A stretch of DNA of 64,000 bases from Zygosaccharomyces rouxii (GCF_000026365.1 NC_012996.1:1612001-1676000); one strand, 5' to 3'; shown: positions 1 to 10,901, counted from the stretch's first letter. Notes: generated from the letters alone by a model not told the origin. Made by a program: numbers and translations.

Positions 1-430
1 GGGCCTCTACTAATTTATCCACATTTTGTTCAAATAATGATTTATCAGTAACCAAAACATTGAAAAAAAGATGGATCCATTCCAACAAATTTAAATAGTC
101 TACAACCGCCTTGGAACCAGGTTTAGGTGATACTTGATCCAAGATAAATTGTGCATATTTTTCTAAAAATCGAGCATCCAATTTTGAGATCTCCAACAAA
201 ATGGTAATCACTAATTTTTTGGATTTGCCATCTTCGAACGAGCTATAAGTTTTTAAAAGATTAACGGATATCTGAGACAATTGAGGTGTCTCAAGGGTCC
301 CCTGAAGGACTAATTGATGTAGCTCTTTTAAAAACTCTATTCTGTTCGAAGTGAGGGAGTCATGGACACTCTGGGCCAAAACTATAGGAAATTCTTCTTG
401 ACCAACTTCTGACAGTAACATAGAGTTCAT
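1..430 (-). CDS. GCN1: Gcn1, N-terminal part (partial gene)
   Basis: This is the first 143 codons of an open frame that runs off the left edge. Two in-frame ATGs lie at its head (428-430 and 419-421). The translated segment ends with K-A-V-V-D-Y-L-N-L-L-E-W-I, close to the segment K-A-V-A-D-Y-L-N-L-L-D-W-I near residue 100 of S. cerevisiae Gcn1 as I recall it. Gcn1 is a very large HEAT-repeat protein that binds stalled or collided ribosomes and, with Gcn20, lets Gcn2 sense uncharged tRNA and phosphorylate eIF2-alpha. The neighbour DSD1 lies immediately upstream in the same orientation, as in S. cerevisiae (YGL195W-YGL196W). Only the non-catalytic N-terminus is visible, so the call rests on that motif plus synteny. 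Confidence 0.88.
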   Translation of the reverse strand, partial: MNSMLLSEVGQEEFPIVLAQSVHDSLTSNRIEFLKELHQLVLQGTLETPQLSQISVNLLKTYSSFEDGKSKKLVITILLEISKLDARFLEKYAQFILDQVSPKPGSKAVVDYLNLLEWIHLFFNVLVTDKSLFEQNVDKLVEA

Positions 431-849
431 CGGTTGATGGATCCCTCGGAGTCTTCTCAACGGTCAAGGTCCTAACTACCTTTCTATACTAAACTAGTCG
501 ATTTAGCTATCTACTAAGAAGAGATTGTCACCTTCTTGAAAAATTTTCGTCGTCCATAGTGATTCCAGTTTTCGACAAGAGGTATAAAAGGGCTGAAAAT
601 TCAGAAAATCCCCCTTCCTTAAACTTTACTTCCAGCTCCCCATCAACTATTACAGTCGATGAGGATAGGCTTAAGGTAATTGAACCTTTCAGTAATCCAT
701 CTAGATGAATCTTTGATTCTTCAGGATGGGTCAATGCGGATTTCACCGTGGCCTTTTCACCACCTTATTTCAGCGGTGTTTTAATATGACCAACTGAGGC
801 TGTTCTCTTATAATTACTATTTATTGTAGTCTTGTATTTGCGTTAAATT
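431..849. other. Intergenic region GCN1-DSD1
   Basis: This 419-base gap serves as the promoter of GCN1 and the 3' flank of DSD1. It holds a 72-codon open frame on the minus strand (528-746) whose only upstream initiation codon is GTG and which has an in-frame stop just before it, so it is not called as a gene. No RNA gene or repeat was seen. Confidence 0.5.
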
Positions 850-2139
850 CTACCATTTTTGGTAAGGTGTCCATAAGTCAGTCACGATCCCTTGTGAATC
901 TACTACGAAGTAGTAGGGGAATTGAGCCATAACGATGCAGGCATGTTGCGGTAAGACAGCCATTTTACTTCCGATCTTGACGTCCTTTGTGTTAGAACTA
1001 GAGTCCCCGTAGGGCTTCAGTATACCATGCTCCTGTGAGACTCTGGCCACGTACCAGTGGTGGGAAAATGGTTCTTTATAAAGAATATCCTCTAATTTCA
1101 CACATAGACCATGTCCTGGGAACCTAGATGCCTCTCTAGTCAGGGACATAACACCAGTATCTGTTAAAACTTCATTTCTTGCTTGATATGAGGAAACGAC
1201 TGTCGAAAGGACAAATCCTGAAATGTCATGGTCTCTGATACATCCTGTTGATAATTGCTGTAGATCATAGACACAGTAGTTACCGCAGTGAATTTCAAGA
1301 GAACCTACGAGATCTGTCTTGATAAGACTTGTCAAAGCAGGTTCGTCTGCCATTCTTAAAGAATTGGAAGTGGGTGTAGCACCTACGGACAATACCAGTT
1401 TTGAAAGATCTAATGAAGGTGCATGTTGACCCAACAATTGGACGGCATCATTGACGGCTTTGATTTCATCAATCAGATACTTGTGAGCATCTTCCATAGA
1501 GCTTGAAGAATAACTGTGACCTGCATGGGCATAAAATCCATACAATTCAACTACTTCCGTAACTTCTGGTGATAGTGTCTTTTGTAGAAGTTCTAAAAAT
1601 TCGGCGCTATCAGCAACTAAACCTGCTCTATGTGTACCCATGTCTACTTTGATAAATACAGACCATTTCTGACGATTAGCAGGTTTACCAAATCTAACTA
1701 GGTTGTCCAAGTGTTCCACATTATCCACAAATATCCTCACATGCTCTACCCTTCTTGTCAAGATACTCAGTTGTTCCAAGATGGGTAAAACACATGCTGG
1801 AAGACTGTAGCAGATATCCTTGATGTATTCTTTACCAATTGATTCCTGATAGTCTAATAATCCATGAGCTTCCCGAATAGTAGAGATTAGGATTGCATTA
1901 GAAGTCGTTTTACTAGCTGGTAAATCAAAGCCTAGCTGTTTAAAAGTACCCTGGGCAGTCTTATGAGTCTTGACATGCGCACGGAAACGGATTTCTTTGC
2001 CACTAGATACACCAAGGTCATGCACGCTGCTCAACATGGTCTTACAATTCTTGTTAAACTTGTCCTCCTGTATTACAAAAGAAGGGGTTGGTAGCGATTG
2101 GAAGTTCTTCCCACCATACTTAGACAATAGATCAGCCAT
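850..2139 (-). CDS. DSD1: D-serine dehydratase
   Basis: The 429-residue protein matches Dsd1 (YGL196W, 428 residues). It is a PLP- and zinc-dependent enzyme of the fold-type III (alanine racemase-like barrel) class that converts D-serine to pyruvate and ammonia. The PLP lysine is expected at K57 in the H-V-K-T-H motif. The zinc ligands are the His399/Cys401 pair in Q-H-A-C near the C-terminus. The start is an ATG. The gene is co-oriented with GCN1 and MDS3, the order found in S. cerevisiae. Its role is probably detoxification of D-serine in the cytosol. All catalytic landmarks are present, so the gene looks intact. Confidence 0.95.
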   Translation of the reverse strand: MADLLSKYGGKNFQSLPTPSFVIQEDKFNKNCKTMLSSVHDLGVSSGKEIRFRAHVKTHKTAQGTFKQLGFDLPASKTTSNAILISTIREAHGLLDYQESIGKEYIKDICYSLPACVLPILEQLSILTRRVEHVRIFVDNVEHLDNLVRFGKPANRQKWSVFIKVDMGTHRAGLVADSAEFLELLQKTLSPEVTEVVELYGFYAHAGHSYSSSSMEDAHKYLIDEIKAVNDAVQLLGQHAPSLDLSKLVLSVGATPTSNSLRMADEPALTSLIKTDLVGSLEIHCGNYCVYDLQQLSTGCIRDHDISGFVLSTVVSSYQARNEVLTDTGVMSLTREASRFPGHGLCVKLEDILYKEPFSHHWYVARVSQEHGILKPYGDSSSNTKDVKIGSKMAVLPQHACIVMAQFPYYFVVDSQGIVTDLWTPYQKW

Positions 2140-2526
2140 CTTGTCTTGGTTTCAGTTTGCAAAGATGATGAGGAATTGGTGAAGAGAGTGCTGATTAGCA
2201 GTGCCTTTGGCCATTTTACATTCAAATCTTTAAAGGTAGCGATCGGTTAAGTTCTGATGAGTCCCGAGGTCGGTGAGAACAGGAAGTATACTAAGGGCTA
2301 CATGGGGTAAGACGGTTTCTATAACCAACGGTAATGACTGAGATTAAAATATTAATTCAAATGTACTGTAGGGATAGAGCAAAAGAGTGTAGCTGTCATT
2401 AATAGGAATTGCATAGATTTACATGTGAACGTTATTTGCCATAGCAATTAAAATAGTTAAAACACTAATAAAAATAATAATATTGAAAACAATAATCATA
2501 ATAATAATAATAATCATAAATTAGCT
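2140..2526. other. Intergenic region DSD1-MDS3
   Basis: This 387-base gap is the promoter of DSD1 and the 3' flank of MDS3. The part next to MDS3 (about 2450-2522) is strongly A+T-rich with AAT/ATA runs, consistent with a polyadenylation region. No gene was seen. Confidence 0.5.
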
Positions 2527-5500
2527 TTATTTTCTGATACCGAAAAATGAAAAGCCGGAGGTACCTGAGCTACTCTTTTTGTTTTTGTTGGATGATGGTG
2601 GTGGCGGCATAAAGGCAGGGTTCATAAAGGCAGAAGTTGAGGCCTGTGGAGCAGGATTTTCACCAAATATCTTTGACTTGAGGAACTTCTTTGGTTGAGA
2701 AGCAGAACTTTTTATGGACTCGTCATCTCTACTCAAGGAACTCTTGGGCGACAGGTTTACTGGCCCTTGGAAAACACCAGTCCTACGCTGGTTTTCCACT
2801 TTGGGTGTTCCCGATTTTGGTGTCATGTTGGTGGGAGAGATGCCTTGGAATGCACCTTTAGATGAGGTCCATTCTAAATTGGGTTTTTCAAATTTTTGAT
2901 CTCTAGAAGAACTTACGCTAGAAGCTTCTGCATTCCTTTTCATTTCTTGATCCATAGAAGCAAAATCATACGTTAATCTTTTCTTGATTTCTTTTAGCCT
3001 CCTGGAAACTTCGATACAATCAAGACATCTAACCATCAATCTTGGATAATTAACTAGAGCAGCAGTACGGTAGATAGCCTTGATAACATAATCGACTGGA
3101 GGCAATGCGTTGGATGAAGTCAAATATTCTAATGTCAAATGATGAGCGTCAAGTGCAAAATTATCCCCTCTATGCTTTGCACCGCTACCTTTATTGGGGG
3201 AAGTACCATAAGATTGAGTAGCCGAATCAATTTTGAGTAATGGATCCACAGATTCATCGGGATCAGATTGACCTGCTAACTTACGTTTCATTTTGTTCAA
3301 TGACAACAACCCCATATCCGAATTTAATTCTTCAAAATCTGATAGCGACGAGTTGGAGTCATCATCTAGATCTTCATCTTCCTTCTTAGGAGTTGGTAGT
3401 TTGTTCAAATCATCATCATGTTGCACATCTTCTTCATCTTTTTTAGATCTTGCGTCAATAATTGTGGAACGGAGGGGGGCATCACGGTTTTGGCCTTCCT
3501 CATCATTACTCTTGTCATTATCAGCATCATCGTCATCGTCATCATCAGCATCAGCATCATCATCATCATCATCATCGTTAATACTACTATCACTGCTAGT
3601 ATAACTACTGTCACTACTCGCATCAAAATAGCCATAACCAGGATCGACATGAACACCATTTCTACGAGTATTACCCTTTAACTTATCAGGGTCATCTCTA
3701 TTATTGTTGTTCATACTGTTCAAATTAACCTCTTTACTTAAACTCGATTTCTTCTTCACACGAGGACTGAAAGCCGAACTTGATTTTCTAGATCCTTGGA
3801 AGTTGACTCCAGGTGGGTAACCAATTGATGCAACAGAGTTATGACTATCGCGCGGACCCCCGGCAAAAACCGTAGGGATATGACTACCTCCTACTGGTGT
3901 TCCGCTGGAGTCATTGCCACCAATATGATCATGAGCAAAATCCTCACTTTCATTGGTACTCATTGATAAGGATCTGGAGACCCTTTTCAATAGATTTATA
4001 TCAACATAACCATTATCTACATTTTCTAGAGAATGCTTTAACTTCTCTAACTCCATGTAGTTTTCATTACGGTATGCTTGAGCTTCAATCCAAGATTCAT
4101 CCTCATTAAAATTATTTCTCAATCTTTTTTTGATTGCTTCCATTAGAAAATTACAAGTCACAAATAGACTATCTTCCTTTCTACCAATGATAGAATAGAT
4201 CACTTCATTAATTAAGTCGCTTAGTAAGGGAATTTCGTAAACCTTGGACATAATTAGAAGATTGAGAGCAACCGGGGATAATGACCATTTACCATTTACC
4301 TGACCAATGTAAAAGAATTCAGCGAATGCTCTTACTGTAGCTGTAGGCCAGGGCATATACAATGTTCTTGGTGTTAATAAGGGTTCCCATTCGAATCCAG
4401 CCGAATTTACACTGAGAGTACTATCAGCGTTGGAACCCAATGAAAGTCTATTATTTTCAGGATTTTTCCCGCTACCTTTCATGAAGCTAGCGCTAGGACT
4501 TTCGCCAGATTTTGGATTTAACTTAGCCAAAATGGATCTGTGGAGTGAAGAATTGTCAGCGGACGATTCTGTTTGTGCACTCTCAGCTAACATTTGAGAA
4601 TCCAATGAAGTTCGGAAATTCTCTGAAGCAAATCTTGTCTCCGGCACAGAGTAATTTCTGTCATAGCTAGGTCTTCTAGATGAAAGAGGACTGCTTCTGT
4701 TTGAAACCCCATATTCTGAGGTAGAATTTTGACGACCAGCGATCTCATAGGGAGCTGGAGGTAAAGGTTCGTTAGGAGCCGATGTAGCTGGTGGTAGTGG
4801 CACAGTCAAAACTCCTAAAACGTTAGATCCAAGAGAACTACCATTACTAGTTTGGGGCATAATAGAATTCCCCATTCTATCAGACGATGAGCTGACAAAT
4901 GAAATGGAGCTGTTTTGAGACGTTACGGATGGATTACGCGAACTTCTCGTGCTAGTAATGCTATGACGGATTCCTGGATGTGGGGAACGAGAATAATAAT
5001 CGTCGTTTATAAGAGTACTTGTATCTGGATGAGATGCACGCCTTAGCTTTTCACTTTGATAATTACTATTAGGTCTCAAATATTCCAATGCAGGTGAAGC
5101 CACTGATGAGGATCTTCTCCCTTCCTTACCTATAGGTAGTCTTAGTGAACGGGTATCTGTTAGCGATGCAGAAGATTCTTGGAAAGGAACTCTGAAAACC
5201 ATACCACCAGATGAACTTGTAGTAGAGGTGGTTCCGATCCTGTGAATGGATTTGGAGCTTGGGTTTTTAGAGTCAGTCAGGCTACGAGTTGCAGCTGGCG
5301 GTGACATTGGGTCATCATAATCATTTTCGTAAAATGCAGGAACAGCGGTTACATCTTCTTCAGGTTCTTCGGGCACTAGCAAAGAACTACTAGAAGTAGT
5401 GGATTTTTCCTCGTCAAGTTTACTGACAACAGATTTTTTCCGTTGTGATTCTTGTTGTTGTTGTTGCTGTTTCGAATAGTTCTCTAAAGATCCGAAAGAG

Positions 5501-7311
5501 GAAGCCTCTGAAGGTTTAGAAGATGATCCTGCTATCTGTGAAGAGTGTGTAGAAAATCTCACGAACTCTGATTGTTCACCGCTTGCCTCGTATTCCGAGC
5601 ATACTTTTGCATAACCTTGTGAAAGAAGCATATCAAAATATCTCCCCCATCTTTTACGCAATAAGAATATAGGTACACCAATAGAATCACCTTCTTCAGT
5701 AATGAATTCAAAATCTGAAAGCGGTTTCCCAAAAATTTCGAGAGCATCTTTACCTAAAACCATAGCATGTGGTGGGAAAACTGAAGATATTGAGGCCATT
5801 TGTACCGGAGGAGCAATGTATCTGATATAGCTCTCAAATTGTGAAGTGGAACTAGAAGCAAAACTTAATTTCCTCTCCTCAGTGGCTGTCGGGCTGGGAA
5901 TAGCTTCATCTAAAGCTTCAGAACCCGTTTCAGGTGAACTATGCTGCTTATGCATTATATTAGGTGTTGGCCTTAAAATGGTAGAGCGGTGATCTACTGA
6001 ATGTAAAAGTTTGTTGTAAAGGCTAACCATTGGTAATCCAAATGATAATAACCAATCAAATTTTTGTACACTGGGTAAATTGTAATCATCATCCTTTGTA
6101 CCTAATAAGATAGTTTGATGATGAGAATGCCATACGAATAATGTCCAAAATCTATGTTTATGGAAATCTCTATCTTCACAAATGGTTCCAATTTTGGCCC
6201 ATTTACCAGAAGATATATCATACACGAAGCATTGAAAACTAGAGGCTTGAAAATTTGGGTGAAACCCTGCCATTACTACCGAATGGGAAAAATATGAGCC
6301 TGAAGGATAGTGTAAATTATAAGGAATATCTGCATGAGATTTTAGTTGATTTTCGTTCAAGTTCATAACCATACCTTTAGATTCAGATAATATTGGTAAT
6401 GCAACAACTGGTGATGTGCTTTCATTTTTTTCTCTAATAGATTGTGTTCCATCATCATTCCTCATACCATAAATAACCAAGGTTGGTACTTTAGCCTCGT
6501 TGTTCTCTATCAGTATGGAAAGATTCGATTCCTTTACATGAGTAAAATGTCTACCCTCCACATTTGTCCTTATATTTTTAAAACATTCAGGATTTGGTTC
6601 AGACTCCCAAAACCCTTTGGTTAAATTATAAATATCGACTTTTTTGATTGGCTGATCCATATTGTTTAGTCCACCGACAATAACCAGTTTTGTATCTCTA
6701 GTTTCGATGTTCTCATTTTTAGTATGCATCGTATGAGCAAACCTTCTCGCTATCTGAGGATCTCGGCTAATTAATGACCATTTTCTGGTAGTTAAATCTA
6801 ACTTCCATAACTCATTAGATGCAATTAATTCATATCCATTTTGTGGTGAAACCATAAGACCACCAAAGATGTAAAGGCAAGAACTGCAAAAAGATATCGA
6901 ATGGAAAAATCTTTCACTTAATTTTGGTACTTCATCATGTTCCCCAATATACTGCGTATCCATCTCGGTCTCTAATCTTTTCCAACTTCTTGAAATCAAA
7001 TCTAAAAAGAAAACCTCGGGTGAAATCCAATCGGTAAGCTTCCTGAAAAGACTACTGCCTTGTTTTTCCTTGGCAAAATATAGCACCAACTCTTTTTGAA
7101 TTTGTAAAGAATTAATTTTGGTTAAATTTAATGGAATTGTAAGACCTCCGTGAACAAAAATATCTGACCTCGTTATTCCAACAGCTGCACCTGTTCGACT
7201 CTCTAATGTCATTTTCCTCTTAACAGGTTCATCTGCTTCTAAAAGATTTGCCGGTAATGACGGCAATTTTAGAGAATAACATGAACATAAACAAGGTTGT
7301 AGCAGGGGCAT
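2527..7311 (-). CDS. MDS3: Kelch-repeat negative regulator of early meiosis (Mds3/Pmd1)
   Basis: The 1594-residue protein starts with M-P-L-L-Q-P, as Mds3 does, and its first 470 or so residues carry kelch-type motifs (for example Y-I-F-G-G-L, L-V-I-V-G-G-L). A long Ser/Asn-rich low-complexity middle follows. Then come a conserved BTB-like stretch (around residues 980-1090) and a C-terminal basic tail with poly-Pro. In S. cerevisiae Mds3 and its ohnolog Pmd1 act redundantly as negative regulators of sporulation genes and in TOR/pH signalling. Here a single gene stands beside GLC7, which neighbours PMD1 in S. cerevisiae, and beside YIP4/DSD1, which neighbour MDS3. It therefore represents the unduplicated ancestor. 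An acidic Asp tract coded by a GAT/GAC repeat lies near residues 1245-1265. Confidence 0.93.
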   Translation of the reverse strand: MPLLQPCLCSCYSLKLPSLPANLLEADEPVKRKMTLESRTGAAVGITRSDIFVHGGLTIPLNLTKINSLQIQKELVLYFAKEKQGSSLFRKLTDWISPEVFFLDLISRSWKRLETEMDTQYIGEHDEVPKLSERFFHSISFCSSCLYIFGGLMVSPQNGYELIASNELWKLDLTTRKWSLISRDPQIARRFAHTMHTKNENIETRDTKLVIVGGLNNMDQPIKKVDIYNLTKGFWESEPNPECFKNIRTNVEGRHFTHVKESNLSILIENNEAKVPTLVIYGMRNDDGTQSIREKNESTSPVVALPILSESKGMVMNLNENQLKSHADIPYNLHYPSGSYFSHSVVMAGFHPNFQASSFQCFVYDISSGKWAKIGTICEDRDFHKHRFWTLFVWHSHHQTILLGTKDDDYNLPSVQKFDWLLSFGLPMVSLYNKLLHSVDHRSTILRPTPNIMHKQHSSPETGSEALDEAIPSPTATEERKLSFASSSTSQFESYIRYIAPPVQMASISSVFPPHAMVLGKDALEIFGKPLSDFEFITEEGDSIGVPIFLLRKRWGRYFDMLLSQGYAKVCSEYEASGEQSEFVRFSTHSSQIAGSSSKPSEASSFGSLENYSKQQQQQQESQRKKSVVSKLDEEKSTTSSSSLLVPEEPEEDVTAVPAFYENDYDDPMSPPAATRSLTDSKNPSSKSIHRIGTTSTTSSSGGMVFRVPFQESSASLTDTRSLRLPIGKEGRRSSSVASPALEYLRPNSNYQSEKLRRASHPDTSTLINDDYYSRSPHPGIRHSITSTRSSRNPSVTSQNSSISFVSSSSDRMGNSIMPQTSNGSSLGSNVLGVLTVPLPPATSAPNEPLPPAPYEIAGRQNSTSEYGVSNRSSPLSSRRPSYDRNYSVPETRFASENFRTSLDSQMLAESAQTESSADNSSLHRSILAKLNPKSGESPSASFMKGSGKNPENNRLSLGSNADSTLSVNSAGFEWEPLLTPRTLYMPWPTATVRAFAEFFYIGQVNGKWSLSPVALNLLIMSKVYEIPLLSDLINEVIYSIIGRKEDSLFVTCNFLMEAIKKRLRNNFNEDESWIEAQAYRNENYMELEKLKHSLENVDNGYVDINLLKRVSRSLSMSTNESEDFAHDHIGGNDSSGTPVGGSHIPTVFAGGPRDSHNSVASIGYPPGVNFQGSRKSSSAFSPRVKKKSSLSKEVNLNSMNNNNRDDPDKLKGNTRRNGVHVDPGYGYFDASSDSSYTSSDSSINDDDDDDDADADDDDDDDADNDKSNDEEGQNRDAPLRSTIIDARSKKDEEDVQHDDDLNKLPTPKKEDEDLDDDSNSSLSDFEELNSDMGLLSLNKMKRKLAGQSDPDESVDPLLKIDSATQSYGTSPNKGSGAKHRGDNFALDAHHLTLEYLTSSNALPPVDYVIKAIYRTAALVNYPRLMVRCLDCIEVSRRLKEIKKRLTYDFASMDQEMKRNAEASSVSSSRDQKFEKPNLEWTSSKGAFQGISPTNMTPKSGTPKVENQRRTGVFQGPVNLSPKSSLSRDDESIKSSASQPKKFLKSKIFGENPAPQASTSAFMNPAFMPPPPSSNKNKKSSSGTSGFSFFGIRK
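3520..3577. repeat. ATC/GTC triplet repeat coding an Asp-rich tract in MDS3
   Basis: An imperfect run of ATC, GTC and AGC triplets on the plus strand encodes a nearly pure Asp/Ala tract in the minus-strand MDS3 protein. Such triplet runs are slippage-prone and vary in length between strains. Confidence 0.75.
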
Positions 7312-7951
7312 ATTGATTTCTAGTTCTGTCTAATCAATATCGGAAATGAAGAGGAAAAAAATGGCCTTCTCTCTAGATTCTCCTCTTCTATATCCGGAAC
7401 TAAATCTATCCTAACCTTTCCTGATAATGCAACAAATGAATGATTAACGGTTCTGAATTAAAGAATAATAATGATAAAAAATTGATAAAAAAAAAAGGAT
7501 TCCCTTTTGTCAAATTCGACAATTGTATGTTGGTTATTAGTTGCTATAAACCACTAACAACTTGCCTCTCCCCTCGAGTCTTAATCTTTTCCTATTCTTC
7601 CTCTACTTTATTCTGCTAACGCCTTAGATCCTCCCATGCAACCTTCTGTCACTTCTCTATTATGTGTTCGCTTACTCCTTGAAAATGAGGGCGGAAATCC
7701 TACTATTTTACTTTTTTTTCCATTTCTCTTTATTGTTGTATTTACCCGGAGTTCTACTAATTTCCGGGGAGAAAGGGATCGGAGATAAGCAGATATCACG
7801 TGGATGCTCGGTTGGCATTGTTTAAGGGCGTAAATCACAAATGCTCGAGAACATGGAGACGTTACACGATGGAAGCATCAGAATTTGTAGGCTTCTCCTT
7901 TTCTTGGCGGATCGCTGCACTATTTAAAAACGTAGTAGTATGTATGTAACA
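7312..7951. other. Intergenic region MDS3-YIP4
   Basis: This 640-base gap is the 5' flank of MDS3 and the 3' flank of YIP4. It is AT-rich and has an A tract around 7489-7497. Short open frames here lack similarity to anything I recognise. No RNA gene was seen. Confidence 0.5.
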
Positions 7952-8635
7952 TCACAGTATTACTGTCAACCAGCCAATACCGAAAAAGCACAACGCTAGT
8001 GGATAAACTTCGATGAAATTATTACTTTTCGTGACGAAAGAGATCGAGCTCACTGACCAAAATAAGCAGATTCCCATTAGTAACATACGCAACAGCACAA
8101 GAGCTCTAATACACCACGATGAGTTATGAGCAACTTTTAGAATTAGTGGTAATAGTAACCTTGAAATGACTGCGTTCACTACTTGTGGGAAAAGACAGTA
8201 CCCTGAAACGGAAACATAAGAAATTAAGGAAGTTTTTGCTTGGGGCTTTGTCAATCTTAAATGCGTTGCCATTACCAATAGTACAAACCACTGGGAAACG
8301 AAAAGACTTGAAAAAAGAGTTTTAGCATGAGCCGGAGAAACTGAAACTGCATATAGAATGATAAATGTCAACGGTGCCCATAAATCACAGTGAATTGATG
8401 CATTGGTAAAATCTTGCTCGCTACCGTCCAGACGTTTAATTAAAAAATTGGGATACACAACTTGCTTCAAACGGGAATTTATATCTCCAATGTCTCTCTT
8501 GAATGTTTTTAGTATTGATTCGTCTAGGGTCCCTCTCTTCGCAACTGATCCTCCGTCCATAGAGCCACTTGCGGGGAACGCATCTGGTGTCAGATCGTTA
8601 GTGATAAAGTCAGCTTCAATAGTATCAGCTTCCAT
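7952..8635 (-). CDS. YIP4: Yip1-family Golgi membrane protein Yip4
   Basis: The 227-residue protein has a hydrophilic N-terminal third and a C-terminal half of about five hydrophobic segments, the Yip1-domain plan. It fits Yip4 (YGL198W, 235 residues), which interacts with Rab GTPases and Yip1/Yif1 partners in the Golgi. The position between MDS3 and the GLC7/EMP24 genes agrees with the YGL197W-YGL198W order. The start is an ATG at 8633-8635. The call rests on topology plus synteny and a remembered sequence pattern rather than a catalytic motif. Confidence 0.85.
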   Translation of the reverse strand: MEADTIEADFITNDLTPDAFPASGSMDGGSVAKRGTLDESILKTFKRDIGDINSRLKQVVYPNFLIKRLDGSEQDFTNASIHCDLWAPLTFIILYAVSVSPAHAKTLFSSLFVSQWFVLLVMATHLRLTKPQAKTSLISYVSVSGYCLFPQVVNAVISRLLLPLILKVAHNSSWCIRALVLLRMLLMGICLFWSVSSISFVTKSNNFIEVYPLALCFFGIGWLTVIL

Positions 8636-9728
8636 CCTGAGGGGCCGTTAGGTTTAAAGGTAGAGAGACAGGGAAGGGAAGCAAAAAGGAGGGAGGAAAA
8701 AAAACAAGATATTAGCGAATTCAGAAGGAAGGCAACATAGGTTTATAATCCTACTGGACTCGAAGCGTTCGGTGTCCATCAGAGATTGTTCACGCAAATA
8801 CCGTTCATCATGATATCGCTCCACAGAATCGAACCGTAGACAAAGATTCCGCCTGGAAACCACTAGTCTACGAGAACTTATATGGAAACGGGTATCCTTA
8901 GCTTGTGCACGCTACATATTACCCCGTACAAATCATGTTTTCAAAAATATTTTTCGTTTACCCATCAATAATTCCGCCGCTACAATTGCATCATTTCCCA
9001 TTTGGTAACTATTAATCTTTTTTCGTATTAGGGAAATTAAGAAGAAGTCCCTGCCGTATAGAACTAACAAGCGATTGGAGGAGAGAGCAAAGCATCACAT
9101 TTCAATTCCTCTTACCGTAACTCAATTCGCATAGAAGTGCCAAAATTGCCAACGGCGAAGAATCTTAATACACCCTCTACCTCTAACTCTTAATTCGTCC
9201 TCTTTTCCCCTGCTCTTTTCCCTCCCCCCTTACCGATTGAATTTCAACCCGTCAATCTGAATTGCTACTACGTATAAAGTTACTTCCGACAAGTACGACA
9301 AGTACAACTACAAATTACATAGAATAGAACATGCAAAACAGCGTCTCACATTTCACCTCTTGTTGATCTGGTATAGATCATTAATATCGAGATTTTTTCT
9401 CAACCAAGGTTTCCTTCTTACTTATATTTCAACCTCATATTAAGGTTAGTCTGTTTTTTACCTGAAACATAATTTTTCCTTTTTTTTTCATTTTTTGTTT
9501 TTTTTTTATCCTCTCTTCCCACCACCAACCAAGTTGCACTTTTTAAAGTAACAAGAGAAGAAAGGAAAGAAATCAGGACTCAACAACACTGTACAACACA
9601 CTGGAGATACACGCATATTTTTCCATTTGATTTGGACAGGGACTAAAGCTGCAAGAATAGGAACAGGAGTAAGAACATTTGGTAATAACGACCAGTTATA
9701 AACATAATAATACAAAAGCCCAGAAGAT
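8636..9728. promoter_or_regulatory. Divergent promoter region YIP4/GLC7
   Basis: This 1.1-kb gap lies between divergently transcribed genes. It contains long pyrimidine tracts (about 9475-9525) upstream of GLC7, typical of strong yeast promoters, and poly-purine runs near YIP4 (about 8670-8705). I see no open frame worth calling and no tRNA. Confidence 0.5.
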
Positions 9729-10901
9729 ATGGAAACGCCATCAGTGGATGTAGATAATATTATCGATCGGTTATTGGAAGTAAGAGGTTCCAAGCCGGGT
9801 CAACAAGTTGATTTAGAAGAGCATGAAATTAGGTATCTCTGTTCCAAGGCAAGATCTATATTCATAAAACAACCTATTCTGCTAGAATTAGAAGCACCAA
9901 TTAAGGTATGTCGGGTAATTGTTTGTTTTAGCTCTCTTTCTCTTGTCTTGGTATTCTTTTACCAGTCCCTTTGCCACCCATTCAGTTCATTCAATTGGAC
10001 AGATAGAACGGGGCGAGCAATCGCGCGAGAGCGAAGGATTGGAAGGAAGTTGGCCAAGATTAGTCAAGAGGCTTTTTGTAAACGTGCACGTGATGCGGGT
10101 TACAGCGATAAGAATTGAAATACTAACATATTAATACAGATTTGCGGTGATATTCATGGCCAGTACTACGATTTGCTACGTCTTTTTGAATATGGTGGAT
10201 TCCCACCTGAATCCAATTATTTGTTCTTGGGAGATTATGTGGATAGGGGTAAACAATCTTTAGAGACAATCTGTTTACTGTTAGCTTACAAGATCAAATA
10301 TCCGGAAAATTTTTTCATTCTAAGAGGCAATCACGAATGTGCTTCGATTAATAGAATCTATGGGTTTTATGATGAATGTAAGAGGCGTTATAACATTAAA
10401 CTTTGGAAAACGTTCACGGACTGTTTTAACTGTTTACCCATTGCTGCTATTATTGACGAAAAAATCTTTTGTATGCATGGTGGTCTTTCACCTGATTTGA
10501 ATAGTATGGAACAAATTAGAAGGGTTATGAGACCAACTGATATTCCAGATGTTGGGTTGCTGTGCGACTTATTGTGGTCTGATCCTGATAAAGATATTGT
10601 TGGATGGTCAGAAAATGATAGAGGTGTTTCCTTTACATTTGGGCCTGATGTGGTCAACAGATTTTTACAAAAGCAAGATATGGAGTTAATCTGTAGAGCA
10701 CATCAAGTTGTTGAAGATGGTTACGAGTTTTTCAGTAAAAGGCAATTGGTAACGCTTTTTTCAGCACCAAATTATTGTGGTGAGTTTGACAATGCGGGTG
10801 CGATGATGAGCGTTGATGAAAGTTTGTTGTGCTCATTCCAGATTTTGAAACCTGCGCAAAAGAGTTTACCAAGGCAGCAAGGTGGTAGGAAGAAGAAATA
10901 A
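9729..10901 (+). CDS. GLC7: Type 1 protein phosphatase catalytic subunit (spliced)
   Basis: Joining 9729-9905 to 10140-10901 gives 312 residues, the length of Glc7, and the sequence is nearly identical to it. Metal-binding PP1 motifs are visible: GDIHG (62-66), GDYVDRG (90-96) and RGNHE. Glc7 is the essential PP1 catalytic subunit. With targeting subunits it controls glycogen synthesis, glucose repression, mitosis and mRNA 3' end formation. The first exon ends after codon 59 (Lys) and the second begins with I-C-G-D. Without the splice the frame enters intron sequence and stops, so the intron is required. The neighbour MDS3 corresponds to PMD1, next to GLC7 on S. cerevisiae chromosome V. Confidence 0.98.
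9906..10139 (+). other. GLC7: GLC7 intron
   Basis: The 234-nt intron has a GTATGT 5' splice site at 9906-9911, a perfect TACTAAC branch site at 10121-10127 and an ACAG 3' end at 10136-10139. The branch site lies about 12 bases before the 3' splice site. It interrupts between codons 59 and 60, the same place as in S. cerevisiae GLC7 as I recall it, where the intron is roughly twice as long. No snoRNA boxes were recognised inside. Confidence 0.97.

Noticed and set aside
528..746. 72-codon minus-strand open frame between GCN1 and DSD1
   Set aside because: The only start is GTG with an in-frame stop just upstream. No intron with GTATGT/TACTAAC rescues it, and no homolog was recognised.
3293..3681. 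Several overlapping frames rich in Ser, Ile, Met or Asp opposite MDS3
   Set aside because: Shadows of the ATC/GTC repeat in MDS3, open only because of the repeat.
7608..8863. Short minus-strand frames at 7608-7838 and 8654-8863
   Set aside because: They lie in promoter or 3' regions, have low-complexity composition, and resemble no known protein.
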